A program made the translations under genes and the position numbers. 64,000 bases of DNA, from assembly GCA_014650415.1 (NCBI GenBank), contig BMUX01000003.1, positions 496,001 to 560,000 on the forward strand, written 5' to 3'. Numbering within the stretch: position 1 is the first letter of the stretch; every line of letters begins with the position of its first letter. Positions 1-8,530 of this stretch are shown here, piece after piece. The notes under the pieces are model-generated. The model worked only from the letters and a program-made list of their open reading frames with translations, was not told the DNA's origin and searched no databases. The DNA is from Streptomyces spiroverticillatus (GTDB lineage: Bacteria > Actinomycetota > Actinomycetes > Streptomycetales > Streptomycetaceae).

Positions 1-743
1 GAGGCGTACAGCAGGGCGCCGATGGCCTCGGTGTCGGTGCGCTGCGGGCTCTCGGAGGTGATGCCGCGCAGGGCGGCGCTGACCGCGAGGCCGCGGATGC
101 GGTACTGGCCGGTGGAGGTGCGCAGGACGGCGTTCGGGGTGAGCTGGAGGTGGGCCAGGCCCTCGCGGTGGGCGGCGGCCATGGCCTGCGAGACCTGGCT
201 GACCAGCTGGTACGCGTCGTGCGGTTCCAGCGGGCCGGAGGCCAGGATCGCGGTCAGTTCGGTGGCGTCGGGCAGCCACTCGTGGACGACGTAGACGAGG
301 TCGTTCTCCTCGACGGCGTCCAGGACCTGGACGAAGCGGGGGTCGCCCAGCAGCGCCGAGGAGCGGGCCGCGGCGAGCACGGAACGGGCCCGGGCGTGAT
401 CCGCGGGCAGCAGGTGGACCCCGACGGCACGGCGCAGCTTCTCGTCGACGGCGCGCCAGCTGCTGAAGCCGTCGAGCCGGGTGAGGCATTCCTCCAGGCG
501 GTAGCGTCTGGCCAGCTTGTGGCCGCTGTGCAGTTCGGGTGCGACAATCGGGGACTCGGTGCCCTTTTTCGTACCGGGCTCGTCCTGCGTGCTCATCTCC
601 GGTGTGTCCTGGCCTTCCGCCACCCCGTCGGCCGTGGCTCCGTCCGCACAGGCGGTGGCCGGTCCTTCTCCGCCGGGGGCGGGAGTGGGACCGTCACCGC
701 TGTTGTCGGCCACGTCGACGGCAGCCGTGCTACGTTCCGCCAC
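1..743 (-). CDS. Protein-kinase-like (pseudokinase) membrane protein, 3' end beyond window
   Basis: Partial gene; the GTG start at 743 follows a GGGGAGGCAGG ribosome binding site. A low-complexity acidic N-terminus of about 65 residues precedes a kinase-fold region starting near HKLARRYRLEE. The catalytic motifs are degenerate: there is no glycine-rich loop, the HRD position reads HLQ (context AHLQLTPNAV), and the DFG position reads RGL. I therefore call it a pseudokinase. In mycobacteria the MurJ/MviN flippase carries a C-terminal intracellular pseudokinase domain; here the equivalent is a separate gene directly downstream of murJ on the same strand (119-nt gap), suggesting a regulatory partner of the flippase. 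The C-terminal half, usually with a membrane segment and extracellular part, is outside the window. Confidence 0.8.
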   Translation of the reverse strand, partial: MAERSTAAVDVADNSGDGPTPAPGGEGPATACADGATADGVAEGQDTPEMSTQDEPGTKKGTESPIVAPELHSGHKLARRYRLEECLTRLDGFSSWRAVDEKLRRAVGVHLLPADHARARSVLAAARSSALLGDPRFVQVLDAVEENDLVYVVHEWLPDATELTAILASGPLEPHDAYQLVSQVSQAMAAAHREGLAHLQLTPNAVLRTSTGQYRIRGLAVSAALRGITSESPQRTDTEAIGALLYA

Positions 744-862
744 CGTCGTTCCTGCCTCCCCATTCGTTGCGCGCTGCTGTGCAGCTCTGCCAATTGTGCC
801 CACAGTCCGCCGCTGTGCACGACATGCGGCGGCGGACGAGGGCGCCCCGGGTGCCTTCCGGC

Positions 863-3013
863 TCAGCGGCCGAGGCGTCCGCGGACCATGCCGACCAGGG
901 CGTTCAGCTCTGCGATGCGCATCTTCTTCGCCGCGACGAAGAAGACTCCGAGCAGGACCGCACCGCCGACGACCAGCGCCGCGATCGAACCGAAGACCCC
1001 CTGGCCGAGGGCCTGGGAGAGCGCGTACCCCACAGCACCGGCAAGCATGGCTGCGGGAATCGAGGCGATCGCGAGACGTGCGTACGTACGGAGGACGTTC
1101 GCGCCGTCCAGATCGCCGCCCAGCCGCTTGCGCAGCCGCTGCCAGGCGATGCCGACACCGATGGCGTAGGCGAGACCGTACGAGGCGGCCATGCCGGTGA
1201 CGGCCCAGCGGTCGGGCAGGACCAGGTAGCACAGAGCCGAGGCTCCGGCGTTGACGGCGGCGACGATGACCGTGTTGTAGAAGGGGGTGCGGGTGTCCTC
1301 GTACGCGTAGAAGGCGCGCAGGACGACGTACTGCACGGAGTAGGGGATCAGGCCGAGGCCGAAGGCCATCAGCATGTAGCCCATGTTCGTGGCGGCGGTG
1401 ACGCCGGAGGAGCCGAAGATCAGGGTGCAGATCGGCACGCCGAGGGAGAGGAAGGCGAAGGCGATCGGGACGATGGCGACGGCGGTGGTGCGCAGGCCCT
1501 GCGAGATGTCGTCGCGGACGGCGCCCGCGTCGTTCTCGTTGGCCGAGCGGGAGAGCCTCGGCAGCAGGGCGGCCATCAGCGAGACGGTGATGATGGCCTG
1601 CGGGAGGCCCCAGATCAGCTGGGCGTTGGCGTAGGCGGCGAAGCCGATGCCCTCGCCGTGCTTGCCGACGGCGGCGGTGGCGAGCTGGATGACGACGACC
1701 GCGCCGACCTGGTTGGCGAGGACGAACAGGATCGTCCACTTGGCCAGCTTGGCGGCCTTGCCGAGCCCCTGGCCCTTCCAGTCGAAGCGTGGACGCAGCC
1801 GGAAGCCGGTCTCGCGCAGGTAGGGGATCATCGCCAGGGCCTGTACGACCAGGCCCAGCAGGACGCCGACGCCCAGGAGGCGCTCGCCCTCCGGCGGGAT
1901 GGTCGACACCGTCATCCCGGAGCTCGCCGAGGTGCCGTACACCCAGATGAACATGCCGAGGGTGGCGATGATGACGATGTTGTTGAGGACCGGGGTCCAC
2001 ATCATGGCGCCGAACTTGCCGCGGGTGTTGAGGATCTGGCCCATCACCACGTGGACGCCCATGAAGAAGATCGTGGGCAGGAAGTAGCGCAGCAGGGTCA
2101 CCGCGACGTCGTTGGCCTCGGGGTTGCCCGAGATCGGTACCGACAGGAAGCGCACCAGCAGCGGTGCGAAGACCATCGCGAGGGCGGTGAGTGCGCCGAG
2201 GGCGACCGTGACCAGGGTGAGCAGGCGGTTGGCGTACGCCTCGCCGCCGTCCGCGTCGTCCTTCATGGCCCGCACCAGCTGCGGCACGAAGACCGAGTTG
2301 AGGCCGCCGCCGACGGTCAGGATGTAGATCATCGTCGGCAGCTGGTAGGCCACCTGGAAGGTGTCGCCGAGCAGGCCCGCGCCGAGCGCCGCGATGATCA
2401 GCGCGGAGCGGATGAAGCCGGTGAGGCGGGAGACCATGGTGCCCATGGCCATGACGGCGCTGGACTTCATGAGGCCCGCCGCGCGGCCCGCGGGCTTCTT
2501 CGGCGCGGGGGCCGGGGCGGCCTGCGGCTCCGGGGTCGTGGGGGCGGGGATGCCGGGGGTCTGCTGGTCGCGGTAGAGGTGCGCGAAGGCGTCCTTCTCC
2601 GGCTGCTCCTCCTGGCTGGCCCGGGTCACCAGGTCGTCGACGCCGGTGAACTGCACGGTCCGGGCGTCGTCCCCGTACGGCAGGTGGCGGGACGGGCCCT
2701 CCGGCTCGGGCGCCGGGGTCTGCGCCCACACCCGGGGGTCCGGGGCGTGCGGGGGCGCGGCCGGCTGCTGGTAGAGCGGCGGGGTGTCCGGGTAGGTGCC
2801 GGGCGGCGGCGGGGGGTGCGAGGCGCGGTCGTAGAGCGCCTCGGTCACCGGGTCCTGCGCGGAGAGGTCCTGCGACCGGTACGGGTCATGGTCGTAGGCG
2901 GAGCGGAGGTACGGGTCGTCCGGGGCGTCCGGCGCGGGCTGCTGCGGCGGGGCCTGGCCCGCCGCATCGCCGCCCGCGCGCTGGCCGCGGTCACCGTCGT
3001 ACGGCGCGTTCAT
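863..3013 (-). CDS. murJ: Lipid II flippase MurJ (MviN family)
   Basis: 716 residues. MurJ moves lipid-linked peptidoglycan precursor (lipid II) across the plasma membrane. The first ~180 residues form a hydrophilic, Pro/Gln-rich cytoplasmic extension (for example PPPPPGTYPDTPPLY) typical of actinobacterial members. From about residue 185 the MOP-superfamily transporter core begins with SSAVMAMGTMVSRLTGFIRS, followed by multiple hydrophobic helices to the C-terminus. The ATG at 3013 follows GAGGTGGGG. It lies between the DUF6049 gene upstream (52-nt gap) and the pseudokinase gene downstream, all on the minus strand, probably one envelope operon. Family assignment is secure. Confidence 0.93.
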   Translation of the reverse strand: MNAPYDGDRGQRAGGDAAGQAPPQQPAPDAPDDPYLRSAYDHDPYRSQDLSAQDPVTEALYDRASHPPPPPGTYPDTPPLYQQPAAPPHAPDPRVWAQTPAPEPEGPSRHLPYGDDARTVQFTGVDDLVTRASQEEQPEKDAFAHLYRDQQTPGIPAPTTPEPQAAPAPAPKKPAGRAAGLMKSSAVMAMGTMVSRLTGFIRSALIIAALGAGLLGDTFQVAYQLPTMIYILTVGGGLNSVFVPQLVRAMKDDADGGEAYANRLLTLVTVALGALTALAMVFAPLLVRFLSVPISGNPEANDVAVTLLRYFLPTIFFMGVHVVMGQILNTRGKFGAMMWTPVLNNIVIIATLGMFIWVYGTSASSGMTVSTIPPEGERLLGVGVLLGLVVQALAMIPYLRETGFRLRPRFDWKGQGLGKAAKLAKWTILFVLANQVGAVVVIQLATAAVGKHGEGIGFAAYANAQLIWGLPQAIITVSLMAALLPRLSRSANENDAGAVRDDISQGLRTTAVAIVPIAFAFLSLGVPICTLIFGSSGVTAATNMGYMLMAFGLGLIPYSVQYVVLRAFYAYEDTRTPFYNTVIVAAVNAGASALCYLVLPDRWAVTGMAASYGLAYAIGVGIAWQRLRKRLGGDLDGANVLRTYARLAIASIPAAMLAGAVGYALSQALGQGVFGSIAALVVGGAVLLGVFFVAAKKMRIAELNALVGMVRGRLGR

Positions 3014-3065
3014 TGCAACCCCACCTCATCGTCCCCGGCCGACGGCCACGACATCACGACATCGC

Positions 3066-5381
3066 TCAACGGTCCACTTTCTCACCCGTGGCCTTGGGCT
3101 CCCCGCTTTCCGGACCGGTGTCCGTGGTCGGGTCACTCGGCTGCTCGGGGTCCTCGTCCTGATCCGTGCCGTCCTCCGGGGCCTCGCCCCGGGCGGCCGC
3201 GCGCTTGCGCTGCGAGTACATCTTGATTCCGGCGAGCACCAGCAGGAGCACACCTCCGGCGATCACGAGCATGATCGTCGGGGTGACCTCGTTGACCTTC
3301 ACCGTGAACTGCATCGGGGGCCCGTACGGGGTGTTGTCCTCGGTGAACAGCTGCGCGACGACCTGGACCTTGCCATTGGCGTTGGCCGTCGTGGGGATCT
3401 TCACGGACTGGCTGTGGCCGCCGCGGACCTTGATCGGCACCTTGGTCTCCGCCTGGCCGTCGCCCTCGCCCAGCTTGAGGCGGGTCGGCATGGTGGAGCG
3501 CAGTCGCAGCACCAGGTGGTCGACGTCCTGCACCAGCTTGTTCTGCACCGTCACCGGGATCGTCGCGCTGCGCCCCGAAAGGGTCGCCGTGGACTTCTCG
3601 ATCAGGTTGACTTCTTTGGTGAGGGCGAGCAGATAGTCCTGGACGTCCTCCCGGTAGGCGCTCGCGGCGGTGTCCTTGCCGCGCCAGGAGGTCGACATCT
3701 CGCGGTTTATGGCGTTGCCGAACGGGGGGACCACCCGCTCCGGGCGGGTCAGGACCACCTTGAACTGGTCCAGCTTCTGCTGGGTGGTCTTGATGGTCTC
3801 GAAGGCGGAGGTCGGCAGCTCCCGGTCGCGCAGCTTGTCCGGGTACGCCGCGTAGCCGGGCACCTTGGTGGTGGCGGCGGGGTCCGGCTTGACCTTGGCC
3901 GCGGCCTCCAGGTCGAGCGGCTGGGTCCAGCGTCCGGCGCTCAGGGCGCGCAGCGCGGAGGCCATCGCGTGGACCTGGGTGACGCTGGGCATGCGCTGCG
4001 GGGCGACGACGATGCTGCGCTGCTTGTCCTCGTCCTGGAGCGTCAGTGCCAGCGTGTGGGCGAGGAACTGCTGGACGGCGAGCGTCGCGTTCTCCGCCTT
4101 GGACATGTCGCCCTGGAAGGCCGTGGAGAGCCGGGCGTCGGCGACCACGGCGGTGCGCCCGGCGCCGATGGGGCGGGCCGCGGTCGGCGTGTAGAGGAGT
4201 TTGCCCTGCTCGCTGAGGCTGTCGCTGCGGGCGATCACGTTGTGGGCGCCGGCGGACGTGGCCGCGTTGACGATCGCCGGGTCGATGGCACCGTCCACCG
4301 GCCAGGCGAAGTCGGTGGACGGCTTCACGTGCAGGATCGAGTCCACGGTGATCGCGGCGGCCTCGGTGGCCCGCTGGAGCTGGTTGAGGGAGCCGGGCAC
4401 CTTCTTGCCGCGGTGGGCGAGCGAGGCCAGGTCGGGGTCGGCGAACGGCAGCGCCACCACCTTCTGGTCCTTCACCGCCTTCTCCAGCGAGTTCAGCCAG
4501 TTCTTGGCGACGTTCCGGTTCTCCTGGCTGCCGGGAACCTTGTTGCCGGACTCCTTGTCCTTGACCGTGTAGCCCTTCACCATCGCCTCGACGGTGGCCA
4601 GCAGGTCGGGGTCGATCACCCAGGTCACGGACAGTTCGTCGCCGAGCGAGACGAGCTGCTCCAGCCGCCCGCCCGGGGCGAGCTCCTTGGCGAGGTCGTC
4701 GTTCTCGAAGACGGGGGTCTGCTGCTCGTCGGAGCCGGTCTCGGCGGACAGCCGGGTGGTGGAGATCAGCGGCCACAGGTAGGTGAACTGCGTCTTCTTC
4801 TTCGTCTGACCGCTCTGCCAGGGAAGGAAGGTGCGTTCGGCGCCCAGGACCTGCTCGGTGCTGTTCCCCTTCGTCTTCCCGGAGAGCGTCACGCCCAGCT
4901 GGTACACGCCCGGGTCGTCGAGGTCCAGCTTGTCGACGGGGACGGCCAGGCTGAAGTCCGCGCTGATGCCCGGCGCCAGTTCGGGGACCTTGACGACGTA
5001 CGTCTCCAGCTCCTCCGGCTCCGTGCCCTCGGTGAAGCCGGTGCGGTCCGCCGCGGTGTCGAGCTGCGTGCGGCCGGAGAGCCTGGAGCCGACGCGCAGG
5101 CCGATGTGGGCCTCGGTGACGGGGGTGCGGCCCTTGTTGGTGACCGTGCCGGAGAGGGTCACCGTGTCGCCCTTCACCGGGGCCGCAGGCGTCACCGAGT
5201 TCAGCGACACGTCCACGGAGCGTGACCCCGACGCGTTGTGCGCCGCATAGGCGGCCGGTGCGGGCGACAGTTGCGTCATGCCGGCCAGGAAAGGTGCCCC
5301 GACCAGCAGGGATGCCGCGCGCAGGGCCCATCGGCGGGCAGGAGAAGGAGTCATCCCCTGAAAGTCTGCCGCCTCGGCCAC
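3066..5381 (-). CDS. DUF6049 family secreted/membrane protein
   Basis: Large exported protein of unknown function found next to murJ in Streptomyces. A signal peptide is visible (RRWALRAASLLVGAPFLAGM, ending near AYAAH). A Ca2+-binding-like or Ig-like N-terminal part (VDVSLNSVTPAAPVKGDTVTLSGTV) is followed by a long extracellular region with repeated beta-rich stretches, one C-terminal transmembrane helix (PTIMLVIAGGVLLLVLAGIK) and an acidic cytoplasmic tail. Start choice is uncertain. GTG at 5381 (VAEAADFQG) has a purine-rich AAGGGA upstream; ATG at 5444 lacks a ribosome binding site; ATG at 5354 sits too close to AGGGG. Operon position suggests an envelope role, but no enzymatic motif is visible. 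Confidence 0.85.
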   Translation of the reverse strand: MAEAADFQGMTPSPARRWALRAASLLVGAPFLAGMTQLSPAPAAYAAHNASGSRSVDVSLNSVTPAAPVKGDTVTLSGTVTNKGRTPVTEAHIGLRVGSRLSGRTQLDTAADRTGFTEGTEPEELETYVVKVPELAPGISADFSLAVPVDKLDLDDPGVYQLGVTLSGKTKGNSTEQVLGAERTFLPWQSGQTKKKTQFTYLWPLISTTRLSAETGSDEQQTPVFENDDLAKELAPGGRLEQLVSLGDELSVTWVIDPDLLATVEAMVKGYTVKDKESGNKVPGSQENRNVAKNWLNSLEKAVKDQKVVALPFADPDLASLAHRGKKVPGSLNQLQRATEAAAITVDSILHVKPSTDFAWPVDGAIDPAIVNAATSAGAHNVIARSDSLSEQGKLLYTPTAARPIGAGRTAVVADARLSTAFQGDMSKAENATLAVQQFLAHTLALTLQDEDKQRSIVVAPQRMPSVTQVHAMASALRALSAGRWTQPLDLEAAAKVKPDPAATTKVPGYAAYPDKLRDRELPTSAFETIKTTQQKLDQFKVVLTRPERVVPPFGNAINREMSTSWRGKDTAASAYREDVQDYLLALTKEVNLIEKSTATLSGRSATIPVTVQNKLVQDVDHLVLRLRSTMPTRLKLGEGDGQAETKVPIKVRGGHSQSVKIPTTANANGKVQVVAQLFTEDNTPYGPPMQFTVKVNEVTPTIMLVIAGGVLLLVLAGIKMYSQRKRAAARGEAPEDGTDQDEDPEQPSDPTTDTGPESGEPKATGEKVDR

Positions 5382-5524
5382 GCGCTTGCCCGTCCCTTGT
5401 CGTTGGGTGCCGTTGATGGTTGTCCGGTTGCTGCGTCCACGCATGGTAACGATGCGCGCAGCGCCGAAGTGCCGCGGACTGCGCCACGTGATCGCAGAAG
5501 TCTCTCAGGGCCGCGGAAAACGAT

Positions 5525-5562
5525 GACACTCCGCCCGGCGGGGGCACGTACCCTTTTCTGTT
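5525..5562 (+). promoter_or_regulatory. Candidate near-leaderless promoter of cca
   Basis: TACCCT at 5549-5554 fits the -10 pattern TAnnnT and ends 8 nt before the GTG start of cca at 5563. TGACAC at 5525-5530 is a possible -35 with an 18-nt spacer. No ribosome binding site precedes the GTG. Transcription would start at or within 2-3 nt of the start codon, implying leaderless or near-leaderless translation. Confidence 0.45.
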
Positions 5563-7029
5563 GTGCCGAACGCCAACGAAGACCACCCCAGCGCCCTGAG
5601 CCAGGTGCAGCGCCGCGCAGTCAGCGAACTGCTGCGGGTCTCACCCGTCGCCGACGACCTCGCCCGCCGTTTCCAGGAGGCGGGCTTCAGCCTCGCCCTG
5701 GTCGGGGGATCGGTCAGGGACGCGCTCCTGGGCCGGCTCGGCAACGACCTGGACTTCACCACCGACGCCCGCCCCGAGGACGTACTGAAGATCGTCCGGC
5801 CCTGGGCGGACGCCGTCTGGGAGGTCGGGATCGCCTTCGGGACGGTCGCGTGCCAGAAGGACGCCCGCGTCGGAGACGCTGATATGCGCTTCTTGGTCGA
5901 GGTCACGACGTACCGCTCCGAGGCGTACGACAGGACCTCGCGCAAGCCCGAGGTGTCCTACGGCGACTCCATCGAGGAGGACCTCGTCCGCCGCGACTTC
6001 ACGGTGAACGCGATGGCCGTCGCGCTCCCGGAGAAGGAGTTCGTCGACCCGCACGGCGGTCTGGAAGACCTCTCGGCGAAGGTGCTGCGCACGCCGGGCA
6101 CCCCGGAGGCCTCCTTCTCCGACGACCCGCTGCGGATGCTGCGTGCCGCCCGCTTCGCCGCGCAGCTCGACTTCGAGGTCGCCCCCGAGGTCGTCGCCGC
6201 GATGACCGCGATGGCCGACCGCATCGAGATCGTCTCCGCCGAGCGGGTGCGGGACGAGCTCAACAAGCTGCTGCTTTCCGCGCACCCGGCCAAGGGTCTT
6301 TCGCTGCTGGTCGACACCGGGCTCGCCGCGCACGTGCTCCCCGAGCTTCCCGCGCTGCGGCTGGAGAGTGACGAGCACCACCGGCACAAGGACGTCTACG
6401 AGCACTCCCTGATCGTCCTCCAGCAGGCCATCGACCTGGAGGAGAACGGCCCGGACCTGACCCTGCGACTGGCCGCGCTGCTGCACGACATCGGCAAGCC
6501 GCGCACCCGCCGCTTCGAGAAGGACGGCCGGGTCTCCTTCCACCACCACGAGGTGGTCGGCGCGAAGATGACCAAGAAGCGCATGACCGCGCTGAAGTAC
6601 TCCAACGACATGATCAAGGACGTGTCGAAGCTGGTGGAACTGCACCTGCGCTTCCACGGCTACGGCACCGGCGAGTGGACCGACTCGGCCGTGCGACGGT
6701 ACGTCCGCGACGCGGGCCCCCTCGTGGACCGGCTGCACAAGCTGACCCGCTCGGACTGCACCACCCGCAACAAGCGCAAGGCCGCCGCGCTCTCCCGGGC
6801 GTACGACGGCCTTGAGGAGCGCATCGCGCAGCTCCAGGAGCAGGAGGAGCTGGACTCGATCCGGCCCGACCTGGACGGCAACCAGATCATGGAGATCCTG
6901 GGCATCAGTCCCGGCCCCGCGATCGGCCAGGCCTACAAGTTCCTGCTCGAACTGCGCCTGGAGAACGGCCCGATGGCGCACGAGGACGCGGTGGCCGCAC
7001 TCAAGGAGTGGTGGGCCCAGCAGGGCTGA
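5563..7029 (+). CDS. cca: CCA tRNA nucleotidyltransferase with HD domain
   Basis: 488 residues, bacterial class II poly(A)-polymerase/CCA-adding family. It would build or repair the 3'-CCA end of tRNAs. The nucleotidyltransferase head carries LVGGSVRDALLG (about residues 46-57) and the metal-binding DLDF (about 62-65). An RNA-binding region follows, with NDDPLRMLRAARFA-type sequence (SDDPLRMLRAARFAAQ). An HD phosphohydrolase motif LLHDIGKPRTRR lies near residue 305 with further conserved His residues (HHHEVVG). It diverges from the DUF6049 gene and converges with an MFS gene; the intervening 130 bp hold three parS sites. The GTG start has no Shine-Dalgarno sequence, matching a leaderless promoter. 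Confidence 0.93.
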   Translation: MPNANEDHPSALSQVQRRAVSELLRVSPVADDLARRFQEAGFSLALVGGSVRDALLGRLGNDLDFTTDARPEDVLKIVRPWADAVWEVGIAFGTVACQKDARVGDADMRFLVEVTTYRSEAYDRTSRKPEVSYGDSIEEDLVRRDFTVNAMAVALPEKEFVDPHGGLEDLSAKVLRTPGTPEASFSDDPLRMLRAARFAAQLDFEVAPEVVAAMTAMADRIEIVSAERVRDELNKLLLSAHPAKGLSLLVDTGLAAHVLPELPALRLESDEHHRHKDVYEHSLIVLQQAIDLEENGPDLTLRLAALLHDIGKPRTRRFEKDGRVSFHHHEVVGAKMTKKRMTALKYSNDMIKDVSKLVELHLRFHGYGTGEWTDSAVRRYVRDAGPLVDRLHKLTRSDCTTRNKRKAAALSRAYDGLEERIAQLQEQEELDSIRPDLDGNQIMEILGISPGPAIGQAYKFLLELRLENGPMAHEDAVAALKEWWAQQG

Positions 7030-7042
7030 GGCACTGGGGAAG

Positions 7043-7074
7043 CGGGCCGATGTTTCACGTGAAACATCGGCCCG
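7043..7074. terminator. 32-bp perfect palindrome with parS core (cca/MFS terminator)
   Basis: The arms CGGGCCGATGTTTCAC (7043-7058) and its exact reverse complement (7059-7074) form a perfect 32-bp dyad whose centre is parS. It lies 14 bp after the cca stop, between convergent genes, so as RNA it would fold into a GC-based stem and serve as a bidirectional terminator. There is no long U tract, as is common in Streptomyces. Confidence 0.6.
7052..7065. other. parS site 1 (GTTTCACGTGAAAC)
   Basis: Exact match to the 14-bp parS palindrome bound by ParB. First of three copies in the 130-bp convergent gap after cca; it forms the centre of a longer terminator-like palindrome. Confidence 0.95.
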
Positions 7075-7107
7075 TTGTCACGTGCCGCGTCATGTGCGGC
7101 GGCGAAT

Positions 7108-7121
7108 GTTTCACGTGAAAC
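7108..7121. other. parS site 2
   Basis: Exact GTTTCACGTGAAAC, 56 bp from site 1. The dyad extends to 18 bp (AT/AT flanks) but not further. Intergenic between cca and the MFS gene. Confidence 0.95.
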
Positions 7122-7145
7122 ATCGAGCTGTGTGTGCCGAGCGGT

Positions 7146-7159
7146 GTTTCACGTGAAAC
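7146..7159. other. parS site 3
   Basis: Exact GTTTCACGTGAAAC, 38 bp from site 2, ending immediately before the stop codon of the minus-strand MFS gene at 7161. Confidence 0.95.
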
Positions 7160-7160
7160 A

Positions 7161-8444
7161 TCACGCGCTCTCCGGCTGCCGGTTCCACCGGAACAGAGCC
7201 GCGGCCACCCCCGCGTAGAGCACCGCGACCCCCAGAACCAGGGCGGCCGAGCGCCCGTCCGCCGGCAGGACCAGAGCCGCTGCTGCTGCCGCGCCGACGA
7301 AGGCGACGTTGAACAGCACGTCGTAGAGCGAGAAGACCCGGCCCCGGTAGGCGTCGTCCACCGCGGACTGCACGACCGTGTCGGTGGCGATCTTCGCCCC
7401 CTGCGTGGTGAGCCCCAGCACGAACGCGCCGATCAGGACCGGCACGGGCGAGAACGGCAGCCACAGCGCCGGTACGAGGACGGACGCCGACGCGGTGCAC
7501 ACCACCATCCAGCCGTACGGACCCCACCGCCTCGCCGCCCACGGGGTGAGCACGGCCGCGGCGAAGAACCCGGCACCGGAGAGTCCGGCGGCCAGGCCGA
7601 GCAGTGCCAGCCCGTCGGAGCCGTCGGAGCGTGCGGGCCCCTCGGTCCAGGCGTACCGGCACAGCATCAGCACCGTCACCGTCAGCGCGCCGAAGCAGAA
7701 GCGCAGCACGGTCATGGAGGCCAGGGCGCGGGCGGCGGACCGTTGCGCGGTCAAGTGCCGCAGGCCGTCCCGCAGTCCGTGTGCGGTGGAGGCGAGCGCG
7801 GCGCCCAGCCGGGGTTGCCGCAGCTCGGGCTCGGGGCCGAGCAGTTCCCGGCTCATGCGGAGCGACGCCAGCGCCGAGCAGAGGTAGAGCACGGCGCCGA
7901 GCAGGACGACCACCGCGTCGGAGTCCGAGCCCAGCAGCCGTACGCCGAAGGCGAGTCCGCCGCCGAGCGTGGCGGCGAGGGTCCCGGCGGTCGGCGAGAG
8001 GGAGTTGGCGATGACGAGGCGTTCGGCGTCGACGACCCGGGGCAGGGCGGCGGAGAGCCCCGACAGGACGAAGCGGTTGACGGCGGTCACCGACAGGGCC
8101 GAGGCGTAGAAGATCCAGTCCGGGGCGGACCCGACGATCAGCAGGGCGGTGCAGGCGGCGAGCACGGCCCGCAGCACATTGCCGTACAGGAAGACCTGCC
8201 GGCGGCTCCAGCGGTCGAGGAGGACTCCGGCGAAGGGGCCGACGACCGAGTACGGCAGCAGGAGCACCGCCATGGCGGAGGCGATCGCGGCGGGCGAGGT
8301 CTGCTTCTCCGGGGAGAAGACGACGTACGCGGCGAGGGCGACCTGGTAGACGCCGTCCGCGGACTGGGAGAGCAGCCGCACGCTCAGCAGGCGCCGGAAG
8401 TCGGGCAGGCGCAGCAGAACCCGCAGATCACGTACGACGGACAT
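7161..8444 (-). CDS. MFS transporter, integral membrane protein
   Basis: 427 residues from the ATG at 8444 (MSVVRDLRVLLRLPDFRRLL). The open frame continues upstream through the inositol synthase gene but only this start fits a transporter. About 12 hydrophobic segments are visible, with an MFS-like loop between helices 2 and 3 (AGVLLDRWSRRQVFLYGN). Substrate is unknown; the sequence resembles the permease set annotated as putative efflux proteins in actinobacteria. It is separated from ino1 upstream by a strong terminator and converges on cca, with three parS sites at its 3' end. Confidence 0.85.
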   Translation of the reverse strand: MSVVRDLRVLLRLPDFRRLLSVRLLSQSADGVYQVALAAYVVFSPEKQTSPAAIASAMAVLLLPYSVVGPFAGVLLDRWSRRQVFLYGNVLRAVLAACTALLIVGSAPDWIFYASALSVTAVNRFVLSGLSAALPRVVDAERLVIANSLSPTAGTLAATLGGGLAFGVRLLGSDSDAVVVLLGAVLYLCSALASLRMSRELLGPEPELRQPRLGAALASTAHGLRDGLRHLTAQRSAARALASMTVLRFCFGALTVTVLMLCRYAWTEGPARSDGSDGLALLGLAAGLSGAGFFAAAVLTPWAARRWGPYGWMVVCTASASVLVPALWLPFSPVPVLIGAFVLGLTTQGAKIATDTVVQSAVDDAYRGRVFSLYDVLFNVAFVGAAAAAALVLPADGRSAALVLGVAVLYAGVAAALFRWNRQPESA

Positions 8445-8471
8445 GCGAGCAAGAGTCACACACGCGGGACG

Positions 8472-8514
8472 CGAGGAGGGGCCCCGGGCAGTCGCTGCCC
8501 GGGGCCCCTCCTCG
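8472..8514 (-). terminator. Rho-independent-type terminator after ino1
   Basis: A perfect 20-bp stem (8472-8491 with 8495-8514) closed by a 3-nt TCG loop lies between the ino1 stop and the start of the MFS gene. It is entirely GC-rich and without a U tract. It should end the padR-ino1 transcript. Confidence 0.8.
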
Positions 8515-8530
8515 TGGAAGGCGGTGACGC

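Noticed and set aside
539..3226. 895-codon plus-strand frame across murJ
   Set aside because: Composition artefact opposite murJ; Gly/Asp/Arg/His-rich, no domain, no ribosome binding site.
7046..7160. Short peptides starting MFHVKH near parS sites
   Set aside because: They arise because parS itself reads ATG TTT CAC GTG AAA; not genes.
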